From Edolisoma coerulescens (taxonomy: Eukaryota; Chordata; Aves; Passeriformes; Campephagidae): a DNA stretch of 64,000 bases. Position 1 is the stretch's first letter. Every line of letters begins with the position of its first letter. The position numbers and the translations under genes were made by a program. Shown piece after piece: positions 52,697 through 64,000 of the stretch. A model generated the notes under the pieces. The model was not told the origin of the DNA and ran no database searches. It saw only the letters and a program-made list of their open reading frames with translations. The stretch lies in assembly GCA_013397115.1 (NCBI GenBank), contig VWZW01000853.1, positions 344,429 through 408,428 on the forward strand, read 5' to 3'.

Positions 52697-52821
52697 CTGG
52701 GAGATGAGTCTTTTGTCAACATGGTATTTCCTAACCCTCACCCTACTCATCTGGCCTTTTGCCCAGGTGAAGAAAGGTGGGAAATCAAAAAACCAGCAGA
52801 TCCAGAAGATTTTTACTGATG
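52697..52821 (+). CDS. Candidate signal-peptide exon of a secreted protein
   Basis: An acceptor (GTTCTCTTCTAG) at 52696 is followed by seven untranslated bases and an ATG at 52704. The frame then encodes about 39 residues up to a donor (GATG then GTAAAA) at 52822, leaving in phase 1. The first 21 residues look like a signal peptide: MSLLSTW, a hydrophobic core (FLTLTLLIW) and a small-residue end PFAQ. Then comes a basic, soluble stretch (VKKGGKSK). A first coding exon with a short leader, signal peptide and phase-1 end is the usual design for vertebrate secreted proteins. The donor is only fair, and without splicing the frame stops at 52833. I cannot name a family. No second exon with the right phase is evident in the remaining 11 kb, so a long first intron or chance are both possible. 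Confidence 0.32.
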
Positions 52822-55800
52822 GTAAAAGCAACTGAGATGAGTAGGGGAGTCAAGCCAGGGATTTACCGCATGGATTAATTGAGGGAGACCAGAAGAGAGC
52901 CTTAGGAAAGAAAAATCTGGTTGCTGACCTTGAGGGTGCAGAAGGTGGTGACAGTCAACACCTATTTTCTCTCATTATCACAGCAGGTTTAATCTCAAGC
53001 ATTTATATAATACAGGGTGAAAATAGTAATTTCTTCCCATTTGGGATCAGGTTTGGTATTGGAAGAGCTCAAGCTCCTTCATCTACTCCTCTAAACTTCC
53101 TTCCACCTCTCCATCACCACTTGCAGTATAAGCAAAGCAATCCTTTCCATATCCTTAAGAGTTTCATCTTCACTGAACATTATCAGCTGTCCCCAGAGTT
53201 CTAATTTATATCCTATTACAGTACTACATGGGAATTGAATTAGCAGATGCCAAGCCAATTGCCCAGGGAATTTTAGCAAAGTAGTCTTTGAAATTTACTA
53301 AGAGTGGAATATGTATTCACTGCAAAAATAGAATGATGTGAGTTTCTCTAAAAACTGTGGCAAGTTCCCAGTTTGTATGTTCAAGTTTCAATTTTGTATG
53401 TTCTAGTCTAAGCTGGAAGCAGCATAAATGCCCAAATACATGAAATGTTTCTACTACCTTTTGTGAGTGAAAACTGAGAAAAATACACAGTCCAAAGCCA
53501 GCTAGAAACCTAAATTCAGGCCTCCTCTGTTCAGATAATCCCTAAGAGACAGATATCTAACAAATTTATTCTTCATGAGAATTTAGGAGAAAGACTGTAC
53601 TTTTTTTCCTTTGTTTATGAACAAAGGCTTTTGGTATATTCTTGATCATTTCCCATATTCAAAAGTGGAAAAATTATTTACTTTTTTTCTGCTTTTTCTG
53701 GAACCAGCATGCAAGCATGATTTTGACTCCATAGAAACAGCATTTTAATGTCAGTCAAATTAATAAAGCCCCAAAACTTACAGGAACCAATTTTAAATAG
53801 CATCAGGAGCAGACAGAAGAAGAATGCTCTTACAAATCAGAAAATGGAGGACAGGCTCCAAGCTTCCTACATTTCTTTTTTGAATGGTTTATTATGTCAG
53901 CAAAGACTTCCTTTTCCTTAAGAGTGAAGCTCTCTTTAGCAAGAAGCAGCCTCAATCTCTCTCTCAGAGACCCCTTTACACATGGTGACTGTTCATACTC
54001 TGAGTAATATTCCAGCAGACAAAAGGCTTACAATAAGTTTATGGCAAGTTTTTCTTTTTCAAAAAGTCAAAACTAATATGAAGGATTGTATCCCAGTATT
54101 CAGTAATGTAATAAGAACCAAGCATTGTAGGAAAAAAAAATTCAACCCTTGCCTTACGAGAGGAAAAGTAAAATCATTGCTGATGCTTCTGGGAAACCTC
54201 CTAGCTACTGCTGTGATAGATCTCTACACAGTGGAACACAGACAAATCTGTAACTGCAGCTCAAATGTAAACAAATGACAGTTGACAGGAATTAGGTGAA
54301 TTCTAAAAAAATATAAGTGCCAGGCTACAATCCTATGTACTTCCAGCAGGAAAAATAACTGAGTCTACATTTATTTACCTGGAAGAGTAAGTAAAATAAA
54401 TAAGAGTAGAACAAATTGTGCATTGAAAAACCCTGCAATTAAAAATTAGCCATTCTTCCAAACCTTCATCATTAAAAATAAATGACAACACATTTAATCG
54501 TCAATTGTTAATTCAGACTTCAAGGACAGTTGCATTACTTTTTCTAGCTTTTTCCCCTCGAACTGTAGGTATTAGAAAAAGCTTATACACATATGTATAA
54601 ATAACATGTATGCAAATCAGGCATTAAAAAAATCATGAAATATCAGGAGACCTGCAAGAAAAATTAGTAGGACTGTAATGAATATCATTATAATCTACTA
54701 GGAAAAAAAAACAGAACAGAAAGCAAGGAAGACTGTTTCAGTCTCGGTCCTTATAGCGTGCACAAGTTATAACAAGCTCTCCATGAACACAGACTAGATA
54801 ACAATGTCCAATTTGGGGAAGAACTGCATCCACAGGCCCTAAAAGTATGCTCTAACTAGATCTCAAACCCACAGAGCAACACACCTCCATGTCACCCTGT
54901 CTCCATCCTTCTCACTGATAAAGAAACCCAGATGCTGTGCTAGCAAAGGACACCTTTGGATCCCAAAATCCTTGAACTAGATGAGGAAGGGTGACCCTCC
55001 ATCCTACACCTCATGTCCAATGAAGAAGCCACAGGCACAGTATGCAGAGAACAGGGATGCATGCAGAGGAAGCCCTGAGAAAGTCTACAGAGTCCTACAG
55101 ACTGCAATACTGAATTTTGAATGGCTGAAGTGCTACCAGCGCTCAGACCAGCTAAAGGTAGGGATGCTCATGTCTTAGTGTTAGCAACTCACCGGTGGCA
55201 GCTACAGTTCTGAATGAGATACAGCACTGCCTCAAAAATGCACACCCTAGCACGTACCTCACCATTGATTCGTTCTCTAGAACTATCATATGTAATTCCA
55301 GATAGTGCTTTGAACTTGTATCTGCAAGATCAATAGTGCTGCCTTTTATAGATCTGAACTCTCCGGCCTCACAGTTACTGCTTCAGCATATATGAAAGAC
55401 TAGCAGGATATAAAGGGATCACATTCAGCTCGATGTGTTAAGACACTAGAAAAATCAAACAGGCAGGTCTTTGGCTCCAAATTGCTTCAAAGGTCAAGAT
55501 GAAAACAGAGCAAGCTACCTGCCATAACATCTTCTGAGCAGTATTAATATTTTCTTAGCAGTCTTGATGTCAAACACAAACCCAGACTGCAACAAAGTTA
55601 ACACTATTACCAGTAGATCCTCTGACTTTCTGGAGTGACCTGTCAACTTACTCATCAGCTGATTATTTTTCCTTATCTAACATTAAATTGGGATTTGCAC
55701 TTACCAAAATACTTAAGCTTCAAAGGAGCAGAATATTATGGTAGAGACTGCCTACTGCAGCCTACCCCTCTGCTCGCTGGCTGCCACAGCAGCTTCACAA

Positions 55801-58170
55801 AGTGGTGGTTCCTATCTCTCCATCTGAGAAGCTTTAGGACTATAGAAAAGGAGGTTTTCTTCCAGATAAAAAAATCTGACATTCATTTGCAGCCAGCCTC
55901 TACCTTGCACTGAGGCTGTAAGTGGAATAATACAAAAAGTCAGCACCGCTGACCCTGTGTGCCCAAATACTCTGGTGATCACCATATTGTACAAATTTTT
56001 ACTGGAAAAAAATGGAGATGGAGCAATAACTGTGTTGTACAGGGCACTGTGGGTCCCTGAGGAGACCCTGAGCTGAGTGCTGGGTGGTGCAGAACAACTC
56101 TCCGCATAGATGAGGGCACAGAGGGAGCAAATGCCTCACACCCACTACCTCCTGTTCAGCACTCTGGGCACAGTCTAAGGAGCCTCCCCATATTTTCAGG
56201 CGGCAACATAATTCTGAGACTTTATAAGTTTTTTTGGTTCATCTCAAAAGCCTTTGGGAGCCTATAGATGTGATGGTAAAGGAACAGAACTAGGATGAAA
56301 CTTAAAGAGAAACAGAAACTTCACCACTGCAGCTTGTATCGGACAAGAGCAGAGTATAGGCAAGTCATGGAGGCATCAACAAATGCCACTTTCTCCTTGC
56401 CACATTTGACTCACAATTTCATTAAAACCATAAAGCTATTTTTGCAAGAATTCAGAAAGAGTCTCATCAAAAATTAAACTTGATGGGAATCTCAAATACG
56501 TTTCTCTGTGGTTCAACATGTGATCACAAGAAACTCAGATCAATCCTCTTCTGGATAATTAAAGTCAAAAATCAACAAAAACACGAGTGTTTCATTTCCA
56601 TGGTAGCTGCCTTTGGACTGCTTTGGGGCTGCATATGGCCCCAGTGGAGAACATCTTCTCAAATGCGTACTTTTTCCTGGTAGGCATCCAATCTCAGATG
56701 ACTCGAAGTATTGTGGACGGTCTAGTATCTATATACACGTGCAACAGACATTATAAGGATGGTATCCTGGAATACATTATTAGTTTTTGTGTATTTTATC
56801 CCTCTTTGAGACAGTAGGTTATATAAGCAGCAGTTTCAATGATTCAGGCAGGCAGCTAGAAAGAACAGACCTCAATTGCTTTCTTTTTAAAATGTATACT
56901 TGTAAATTAAGAAGCATTTCACGATTAGGCATCTGTCCAATTCTTTTTATCATTTAGTGTATTATGCTAATGAGGATGCTGTTTCTTTAATTATATCATT
57001 TGAAGAAAAAATAGCATTCAGTCCCTTGATCTTCTTTAAAACCATTCCCATGCTTGATTCCCCTATAGGCTTTTAATCACACTGCCTCAATGTGAAATTT
57101 TGCACTTGAGAAAAACTCTTCTCAAAATTGGTTCACTGAGAAAGTTTAAATTGTTTTCTCTCATTGGAGCTATACCCTCTACCACTTGGCAGCTTCAGGA
57201 GGAAGAGCTACAAGATTTAAACAAGCACTAGCTAGAATGAAGAGTAATGCTGAAACTAAATACAGTGTGTATGTAACATAGTTAATGCCAGGACTTCTTA
57301 GACAGGGGTAGAGGGACAACTGGAGCGAGCTATAAAATAATACCTTTCCATGATACTTCACAGGAGAATTCAGTAAATCCTATTTTAAAAAAGCACATAT
57401 CATCAGCTGTTAAACTTCACTATGCAAAGTTACCCATATGTGATGTTCATGGGCATTTGTTATTAGTCAAATGCTTTACTGCAGCTTTTTTGTCTGTTTT
57501 AGCACACACACTACAGCAACTAAAGCAAAAGTATGTTAGTGCTTTGGTATATCCATTTAGAGTTTAAGTGCAGTTTTTGTTAACGTGTTGTGCTTCCATC
57601 CTACACTGAAAGATAGACTGGATTTTGTTGAAACTAAGAACCAAATTGCACTAACATCTTGAAGCAAAGTATTTACAAACAAATAATTTGACACCTCATT
57701 TATCTGTTTTGCCATAAAATTGGCTTACACACGATTAATTAAGAAAAATAAGCACAGCATGCTTTCATGCACTTTTACTTTGAAATGCAGGTCACACTTT
57801 GTTTTGAAATTCAGAAAAACAATATGAATAATATAATTAACATATCAGAAGATTCTTTGCAAGTAACTTTATTTAAGCAGGCTAAACCAGGAGCTATGAA
57901 GTTGTTGCTATTCTGTCATTGCAGACAAATCATTTCTTAACCCTTGTTTATATACTTCGCTTTATTTGACTAATCCTTTGTACTGAAAGGATGTTTGGAG
58001 TAGGCATCCTCATACTAAGCCACATAAAGTTGAATGAAAACAGTGATCTTGTCCCAAAACATCTACAAGCTGATTCCTGCTCTGTGGACTTTTCTCCAGA
58101 TGGGATGCTGCTCCTTAGAAACAAGTCAGTAACAGTGTGGTTATAGTTGGGAAACCAGAAACTTGAAATA
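52822..58170. other. AT-rich unique DNA
   Basis: No gene, repeat family or RNA recognised. The part at 56880-57010 is notable for dense homeodomain/POU-like TAAT and ATGCTAAT cores, as in conserved enhancers, but this cannot be told from one sequence. Confidence 0.45.
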
Positions 58171-58700
58171 TAGAATCATAAATTCGTTTAGGTTGGAAAG
58201 CACTTAAGATCATCGAGTCCAACCATTAACCCAGCACTGCCAAGTCCACCACTAAACCAGGTCCCCGAGTGCCACACCTGCACATCTTTTAAATTCCTCC
58301 AGGGATGGTGACTCCACCACTTCCCTGAGCAGCCTGTTTCAATGCTTGACAACTCTTTCTGGGCAGCAGCTTTTCCTAATATCCAATCTAAACCTCCCCT
58401 GGTGCAACTTGAGGGCATTTCCTCTTGTCCTATTGCTTGTTACCTGGGAGAACTTGCACCTTGCTATGCCCTCCTTTCAGGCACTTGTAGAGAACTAAAA
58501 GGTTCCCCCTGAGCCTCCTTTTCTCCAGGCTAAGAAACCCCAGCTCCCTCAGCTGCTCCTCAAGGGACTTGTACTCAACCCCTTCCCCAGATCCGTTGCC
58601 CTTCTCTGGACACGCTCCAGCACCTCAGTGTCCTTCTTGTAGTGAGGGGCCCAGAACTGAACACAGGATTGGAGGAGTGGCCTCACCAGTGCTGAGTAAG
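58171..58700 (-). mobile_element. CR1 LINE 3' end
   Basis: The left end has 'tagaatcataaattcgttta' and 'gatcatcgagtccaacc'. It then follows the same order of text as the 17261 copy through 'ccaccacttccctgagcag' and 'cccttctctggacacgctcc'. It extends further upstream to 'gtagtgaggggcccagaact' and 'cctcaccagtgctgagta'. Compared with the 17261 copy it lacks about ten bases near 58453. The ORF2 frame is broken: only a 76-codon piece is open. Confidence 0.95.
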
Positions 58701-59485
58701 GCTTTCATAACCCACCTGAATACATACAGTGAGTCGTTCTACAGGTTCTCCACTCAGGGCACTTAGTTGTCAAAATACCTTTGTGATGACATATTTCAGT
58801 ATTATACTGTGCTCTTCTCAAGCACCTCATGTGAACTCTTCTCTATCTGTACAGCTCCTTACAGACCCTCCCCAAGTCTAGATGTGTGAGTCATTTCTGG
58901 CAACAGAGAAAGATCACATGTTGACCAGCCACTTGCTTCATTTAGTGAGAATTTAATTTCTAGGTGCATGCTGTTTTCACTAAAACATTTACCTGGTTAA
59001 TAACAGCCATTTCTCATGACTTTACTCTTAAGACTTCCGCAAGGGACGAGAAAAGAGAAGGTTTATTAGCTTTTGACCTCAGCTGCTTTCTAGAGCCAGC
59101 CCCAAAGCCAACTGCAACACCAACTCCAGCTCAGGGAGTTTGCACAGCAGCTGAACAGCAACCACTGGCTTGCAAAAGGCCACATGGACTGGGAGCTGCC
59201 AACTGGAGAGGTCTGACCGGCAAACAAGAGCCTCCCCATGTCAAAACGAATGGCCAAAATACTTGTGATTGGTGTACTGCAGAGCTAGAAATAGAAAGCA
59301 ATGCTTTCACCATACTGCTGGTATTTGAATAGCTTCTCTTTTAAAAGGGCAAACAGTCCATTCCCCTGAAAGTTTGCTTACAATGGCAGTGGCCGTGCTC
59401 CATTTCAATAAATATTAGAATTGCCTTTTTCAAAAATGAAGTTCAATTCTTTTAAAGGTTAAGAAGGTAACAGACAAACATGATT

Positions 59486-59501
59486 AAAAAAAAAAAAAAA
59501 A
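59486..59501. repeat. A-run (16 A)
   Basis: Homopolymer of sixteen A. No adjacent retroposed gene copy recognised. Confidence 0.9.
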
Positions 59502-62500
59502 CACTAAAAGGCACTGTACTTATTTATGAGAAACAGGGTGGGAAGATAAAGCCATGGATACCACATGTGCAAGACAAAAAGGAGAATCTGGAATACTTGC
59601 AAATGACAAGCTGAGAGAGAGGGTGAGGTCTGCTAGAAATCCATCAAGTAAGGTATTCCTAAAGCATGTATCCTCAAAGGTATGAAAAATATTGTCACAT
59701 GGAATTTTATTCTAGCTGAGGATCTGTTCCAGAAGGACCACTTTAAAAGTGTGGCTTTTGGAAAGGCTACAAATTCTAGTCATGGCTTAATACAAGAGAG
59801 TAGTGAAATCAACTCCAGCTGATGTTATATTGGACTCCTACTGGATACAGGTAAACCACTTAACTAGAAAATTATGATTCACTACAGGCAAAGGGCAATG
59901 CTCCAATTTCTTTTGCACCTGGAAAACAATGTGTAATCTTAACCAGTATCTAATTTGCTTGTTTGGATATTTTAGAAAGACCATTTCTCAAAATTAAAAA
60001 CAAACCATGTGCAAAACTGAGCAGGGGAAAATAGTCACATACAAAAATATAAAAAAGACCTGCTAAGGGGTGTTTTATTACATGCCAAAAATAAAAAGAA
60101 AAGTCACTGTGCTACAGCCATGAAAGGAAGCTTTTATGGTTGAAGAGTCCTGACTACAGAGAGTGAAAGCAGCAGCAGAAAAACCTGTAAAACAAATGCA
60201 TAGTACATAACAGATGGGGGAAAGACACTGATAGCAATGAATACAAATTAACACTGCAGAAATGCAAGCAAACAATGGAAGCAAAAAAACCAGTAAAAAA
60301 CTATGGTGAGGTTTATGGCAATAGGAGCTCCTCCCTAAATGGAACAGGAATAAGAGAATGCCAAGCAGTGATTTCAATAGCTGGTCACTCCAGACAAATA
60401 CTATCAAAAAATTCAGAAAAAGACAGATTTATTTGACAACTACTTCTCTGCATTCAGAAAGATGCAAGATGCCCTATTCACTTGTTATAGTGATAATGAC
60501 AACACTATAACTTGAGAGAGCTTTAAATAGCCCCTCAGCTTAAGCTCTGCATTCAAGAGCAGAGGGTAGATGAATCAATAACTTTTAATTCAATGACTCT
60601 TTAAAAAACTGTAGGTGCACTAAAGGTGACTGAAAAGACTTACCATCAAAGCAGCATTTACAAGGGTTAAGTGGGATAAACAAAGCACCTATCGAACAGT
60701 TGGACTGACATCAGTCGTAGGCAACAGCAGGGAAAGATTAGCATGGGACACAATCAATAAGGCATTGAAAGGCAGTCACATAATTAACACCAATCAACAC
60801 AGCTGTATGGAAAACAGGCCTGGTCATGTAAATCCGATCATTTGTATGCAGTGACATCATCATCTGATAATGGTATGTGCTGACAGGACGTATTTCTAGC
60901 CCTAATTTCATGCTATGCAGCGATTTGAAGTCATGCTATACACAAAATCCTGAATTAAAAGATTCACCATTCTAAATCAACACTGCTCATAGCAAGTGAA
61001 TTTCAAAAGTGACTAGCTAAATGAATAACTAAATGGAGAATCAACATCCTGATAATAGAATCCTCATCAGTCCAGCAGGGAAAAAAATGAAGTACAACAC
61101 TTGGAAGCTCAAAGAGCTATAGGCTGTCTTGGAAGGCAGGGCTCATTATTTACTGAAAAAAATTTAATGGTGACATAGTAGATTGGTTACTACTGGCACC
61201 CTTTAAATCAAGACCTGGTCTCTTTCAGAAAGATATGCTAAATAAAGAAAAATTAAAGGACTACTACTGAAATACTATGAATTCCTCTGACCTCCACACA
61301 GTAGGCAAGAAGAAGAGATAATCATGTGGTCCTCTTTGGTCTTTAAATTCATAAGCCTAGGAAACAACGACCCAAACATTATTAGTCCCTCAGGAATTTA
61401 ATGCAGTAAGTGAATCATGCTTAATCCATCTGATACAGTGTAAAATGTCTTGAGTATTTCTATGGGATTTCAACTGTAATCCAGTGTTAAATTACTGGAT
61501 GACTATTAAAATATTATCAAGTCACTTTCCTGAATTTCTGATTTTTTGGCTGAAAGCCGCAAAAATCTATTCCTATGCACAAATAGTGAGGGGCAGTATC
61601 AAACTCTTGATCCACACCTTCCCATGCAGATCATTTTGACCTGCTCCTAGGAAGTGTTATTTACAGTAACACTACCAGAACAGTGTTTCCATGGCATGTC
61701 AGAAAGCCTCCTATCAGGCACAGCTGTGACTAAAATTCATTTCGTGCAATTAGGGTTATGCTCTTATGTACCCATCATCTTCCTAAGCCGTGCTCCAAGA
61801 TCAGTACAAGAGGTGAAAGTCACATTACCTCTGCCAACATTATTTCATTCTGTCTGTTGAAAACAAAACACAGAGTTTTGAAAATGTCATTCCTGTAAAC
61901 AACTCTGGAATGGGCCAGGACACTTTATTCATCCAGTTTTGCGGCAGGCATCTAAATTGCTACAAGACTTACAATCCCAGTGATGAGAAGGCACAGCTAC
62001 AACTGCTTTTAAATTACAAGTCATTTGTAACAATGGAAATGCATTAAAAATATTTCTGTACAATTTTTGCATCACTCAGTGTCCTGCAATGTTGGCCTCA
62101 AAGAGAAGATGTGCATTGCACTGTGCATTCTCTTCTTTCATGTAGAACAACACACAGGGCTGGAACATCACAAGCCACCCGAGAGCCCATAAACATACGA
62201 TTGCTCTTCTTCGATGTTTAGCCACCTGACTGCTGCAGGATCATGACCAGGATGTATGTGCCATCCAGAAGACAGTGACACATCAGTTTGATCACTTATT
62301 TCACTGCCATAATCACATTACTTGTGACTGAGTGTGACTGTCACCAGAGAAACAGCTTTTGACTTCGGGTCTCCCCAGGGGAAAGAGCAATGCTTATGCC
62401 ATGTTGATGTCTGAACTTCTCCAGCCAAACTGTTTTATCTCTTGAGGGACAGGATCATGCCTGGCTATGGGAGATGCATACACAGAGGCTTCAGCAGGCA

Positions 62501-63048
62501 TTGTTGCTGCTCATGATGAACACAGCCTCACACCACTACACCACAGTTTTACCAGGATCTGTGTCACAGTCATCTCCCCACTGACAAAGTTATGCCTTCC
62601 CAAGCATGAAAGACTATTTTCAAATATTGTTATAATACCTCAAAAAGTAGCAGGATTTAGTTTAGATATATATATAGTACATTGGTTTAGATAGTCATAA
62701 TTTCAGTATGTACTACACGTAACAAACAAAGCAAAAACATTAACAAAGCAAAGGTCTATTTTTATTTGATAATTCCCCACAGTAAAAAAGCCTCATGGTC
62801 TGCTTTGAAGTTACCTTTATCTCTACTGTTTACACAATCATTAAATGGAATTTTCATTGGATAAAATAGCACTATTAAAAAAGAATCAAAGACTTCTTTA
62901 AAGAGTTTTTTGGTGGCAAATACATTTAAAAGATGAAATCAGACCATTAATAATACAGAAGACAAGCTTACCCAAAATCCTGGAAAAAGAAGTTTTTCTT
63001 CCATTGGTGATAGTTTGCTTTAGAAGACAGTCCCAAGGTGGAAACCTT

Positions 63049-63090
63049 AAAAAAAAAAAAAAAAAAAAAGTAAAAAAAAACAAAACAAAA
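63049..63090. repeat. A-run (21 A) and A-rich tail
   Basis: Twenty-one A, then GT, nine A and CAAAACAAAA. The longest homopolymer in the window and likely length-variable. The sequence on its left is not recognised as a retroposed transcript. Confidence 0.9.
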
Positions 63091-63530
63091 GACTCGTTAG
63101 AGTAGGTAACAAGGGCATATACCATCAAATCTTCTGTAAACACAGTGCTCAAGATTAAACATCCTGCTTTTCTGATTAGGATCCTGTCCAAGTTTCCCGG
63201 CATTAGCTCACAGATAAGCTGATCTGCATTAACACTGAGTGAAGAAGTGAAGCAATGCACCTACTCTCAAAAGGGGAAGAGGATACAAAACCTTTGTGAA
63301 ACAAACTCCACATTTTCTGTTCCTCTTCCTCTGGAGTATCTTTAGATTAAGTCAACACTCAAGTCAAATTTAGGTGCAGAAACTGAAGAGGAAGCACAGA
63401 TAAAACCTAGTCAGGTTTTAAGATATTTACAGAGACCATTGTTTTAAAGACATTCTGTGCTACTTGACACCTTGCACCCTTGCCACATTTTGATGTGATA
63501 TAGGAGATGTAGCTGCATTTGCTTGTGAGG

Positions 63531-63591
63531 AGATCATCCAGAAAAAGTATGGAGGAAAAGAAGAAAAACAAGAAAGAAGATCATCCAGAAA
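63531..63591. repeat. Short direct repeat of 14 bases
   Basis: AGATCATCCAGAAA occurs at 63531-63544 and again at 63578-63591, separated by a purine-rich spacer. Probably a small local duplication. Confidence 0.85.
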
Positions 63592-64000
63592 GCATGCAGA
63601 AGGAGCTTCTCACAGAAGTCAGGAAAAAATTGCAATCACAAAAACTAAACATTGTGAATCAGAGAATGTAAGTTATGTCAAAATACAGCAGGTCAAGGCA
63701 GAGAAGGAAAGAAAGCCAGTCCTGAGATTTCGTAAGAAGTCGTGAGATGTGCTTTTACCAATGGTAAAAAAAAGGCGAAAGTCAAACTGCTGAGATTCAG
63801 AGATGAAACAAGAACAGACTCTCTCAAGTAGCACTGACCAGATTAAAAAAATAATAAAAAGAGATGAAAAAGGTTTTGGGTTGGGATTTTTAGAGGAAAA
63901 AAACTTTATGAGTTTGGTTTCTTTTTTGTCAGTGATGTGCATTTAGTTGTACTATGCTGGGAAAGAGACAGGAGATATTAGAATGAAGAGTTAAGGTATA

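Larger units (their letters stand above)
58701..64000. other. Unique AT-rich DNA
   Basis: No gene recognised. A 122-codon open frame (58964-59332, plus) has no known domain. Simple repeats in this stretch are listed separately. Confidence 0.5.

Noticed and set aside
1..64000. CRISPR arrays, operons, tRNA or rRNA genes, phage or plasmid features.
   Set aside because: None seen. The sequence has vertebrate (bird-like) repeats and no prokaryotic gene structure.

Overview
The window looks like non-coding nuclear DNA from a bird. The main evidence is its repeat content. I can recognise ten fragments of CR1, the LINE that dominates bird and other sauropsid genomes, one solitary endogenous-retrovirus LTR of a type common in birds, and very little else. 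Nothing is bacterial, viral or plasmid-like: there are no operons, no ribosome-binding-site spacing, no tRNA or rRNA genes and no CRISPR array. The bulk is AT-rich, with short microsatellites and homopolymer runs. The longest uninterrupted reading frame in 64 kb is 163 codons and has no recognisable domain, so no ordinary intron-poor gene is present. The window is most simply an intergenic gap or the inside of one or more long introns.

Layout. 1-9.4 kb: unique AT-rich DNA with two exon-like segments (minus 2168-2274, plus 8362-8532) and a GC-richer patch open on both strands near 4.2-4.6 kb. 9.4-10.36 kb: a long old CR1 (minus). 13.18-13.63 kb: a CR1 3' end (plus). 15.15-17.14 kb: on the minus strand, a chain of open segments in shifting frames that may be a decayed coding sequence. 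17.26-17.71 kb: CR1 (minus). 19.8-21 kb: an AT microsatellite, an RFX-like X-box and a GC-richer patch. 21.67-22.11 kb: a very diverged CR1 (minus). 22-36 kb: unique DNA with one CTCF-like site. 36.8, 38.9 and 40.8 kb: three short CR1 tails. 45.73-46.32 kb: the solo LTR. 50.65 and 51.14 kb: two CR1 tails pointing away from each other. 52.70-52.82 kb: the best exon candidate, encoding an apparent signal peptide. 58.17-58.70 kb: CR1 (minus). 58.7-64 kb: unique AT-rich DNA with long A runs.

There is no set of genes here that can be said to work together. The items most worth testing are the signal-peptide exon near 52.7 kb, the decayed reading-frame chain at 15-17 kb, and two further exon-like segments with good splice sites. 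All are inference from splice-site consensus and open frames, and any of them could be chance. I did not find a previously undescribed system in this window.
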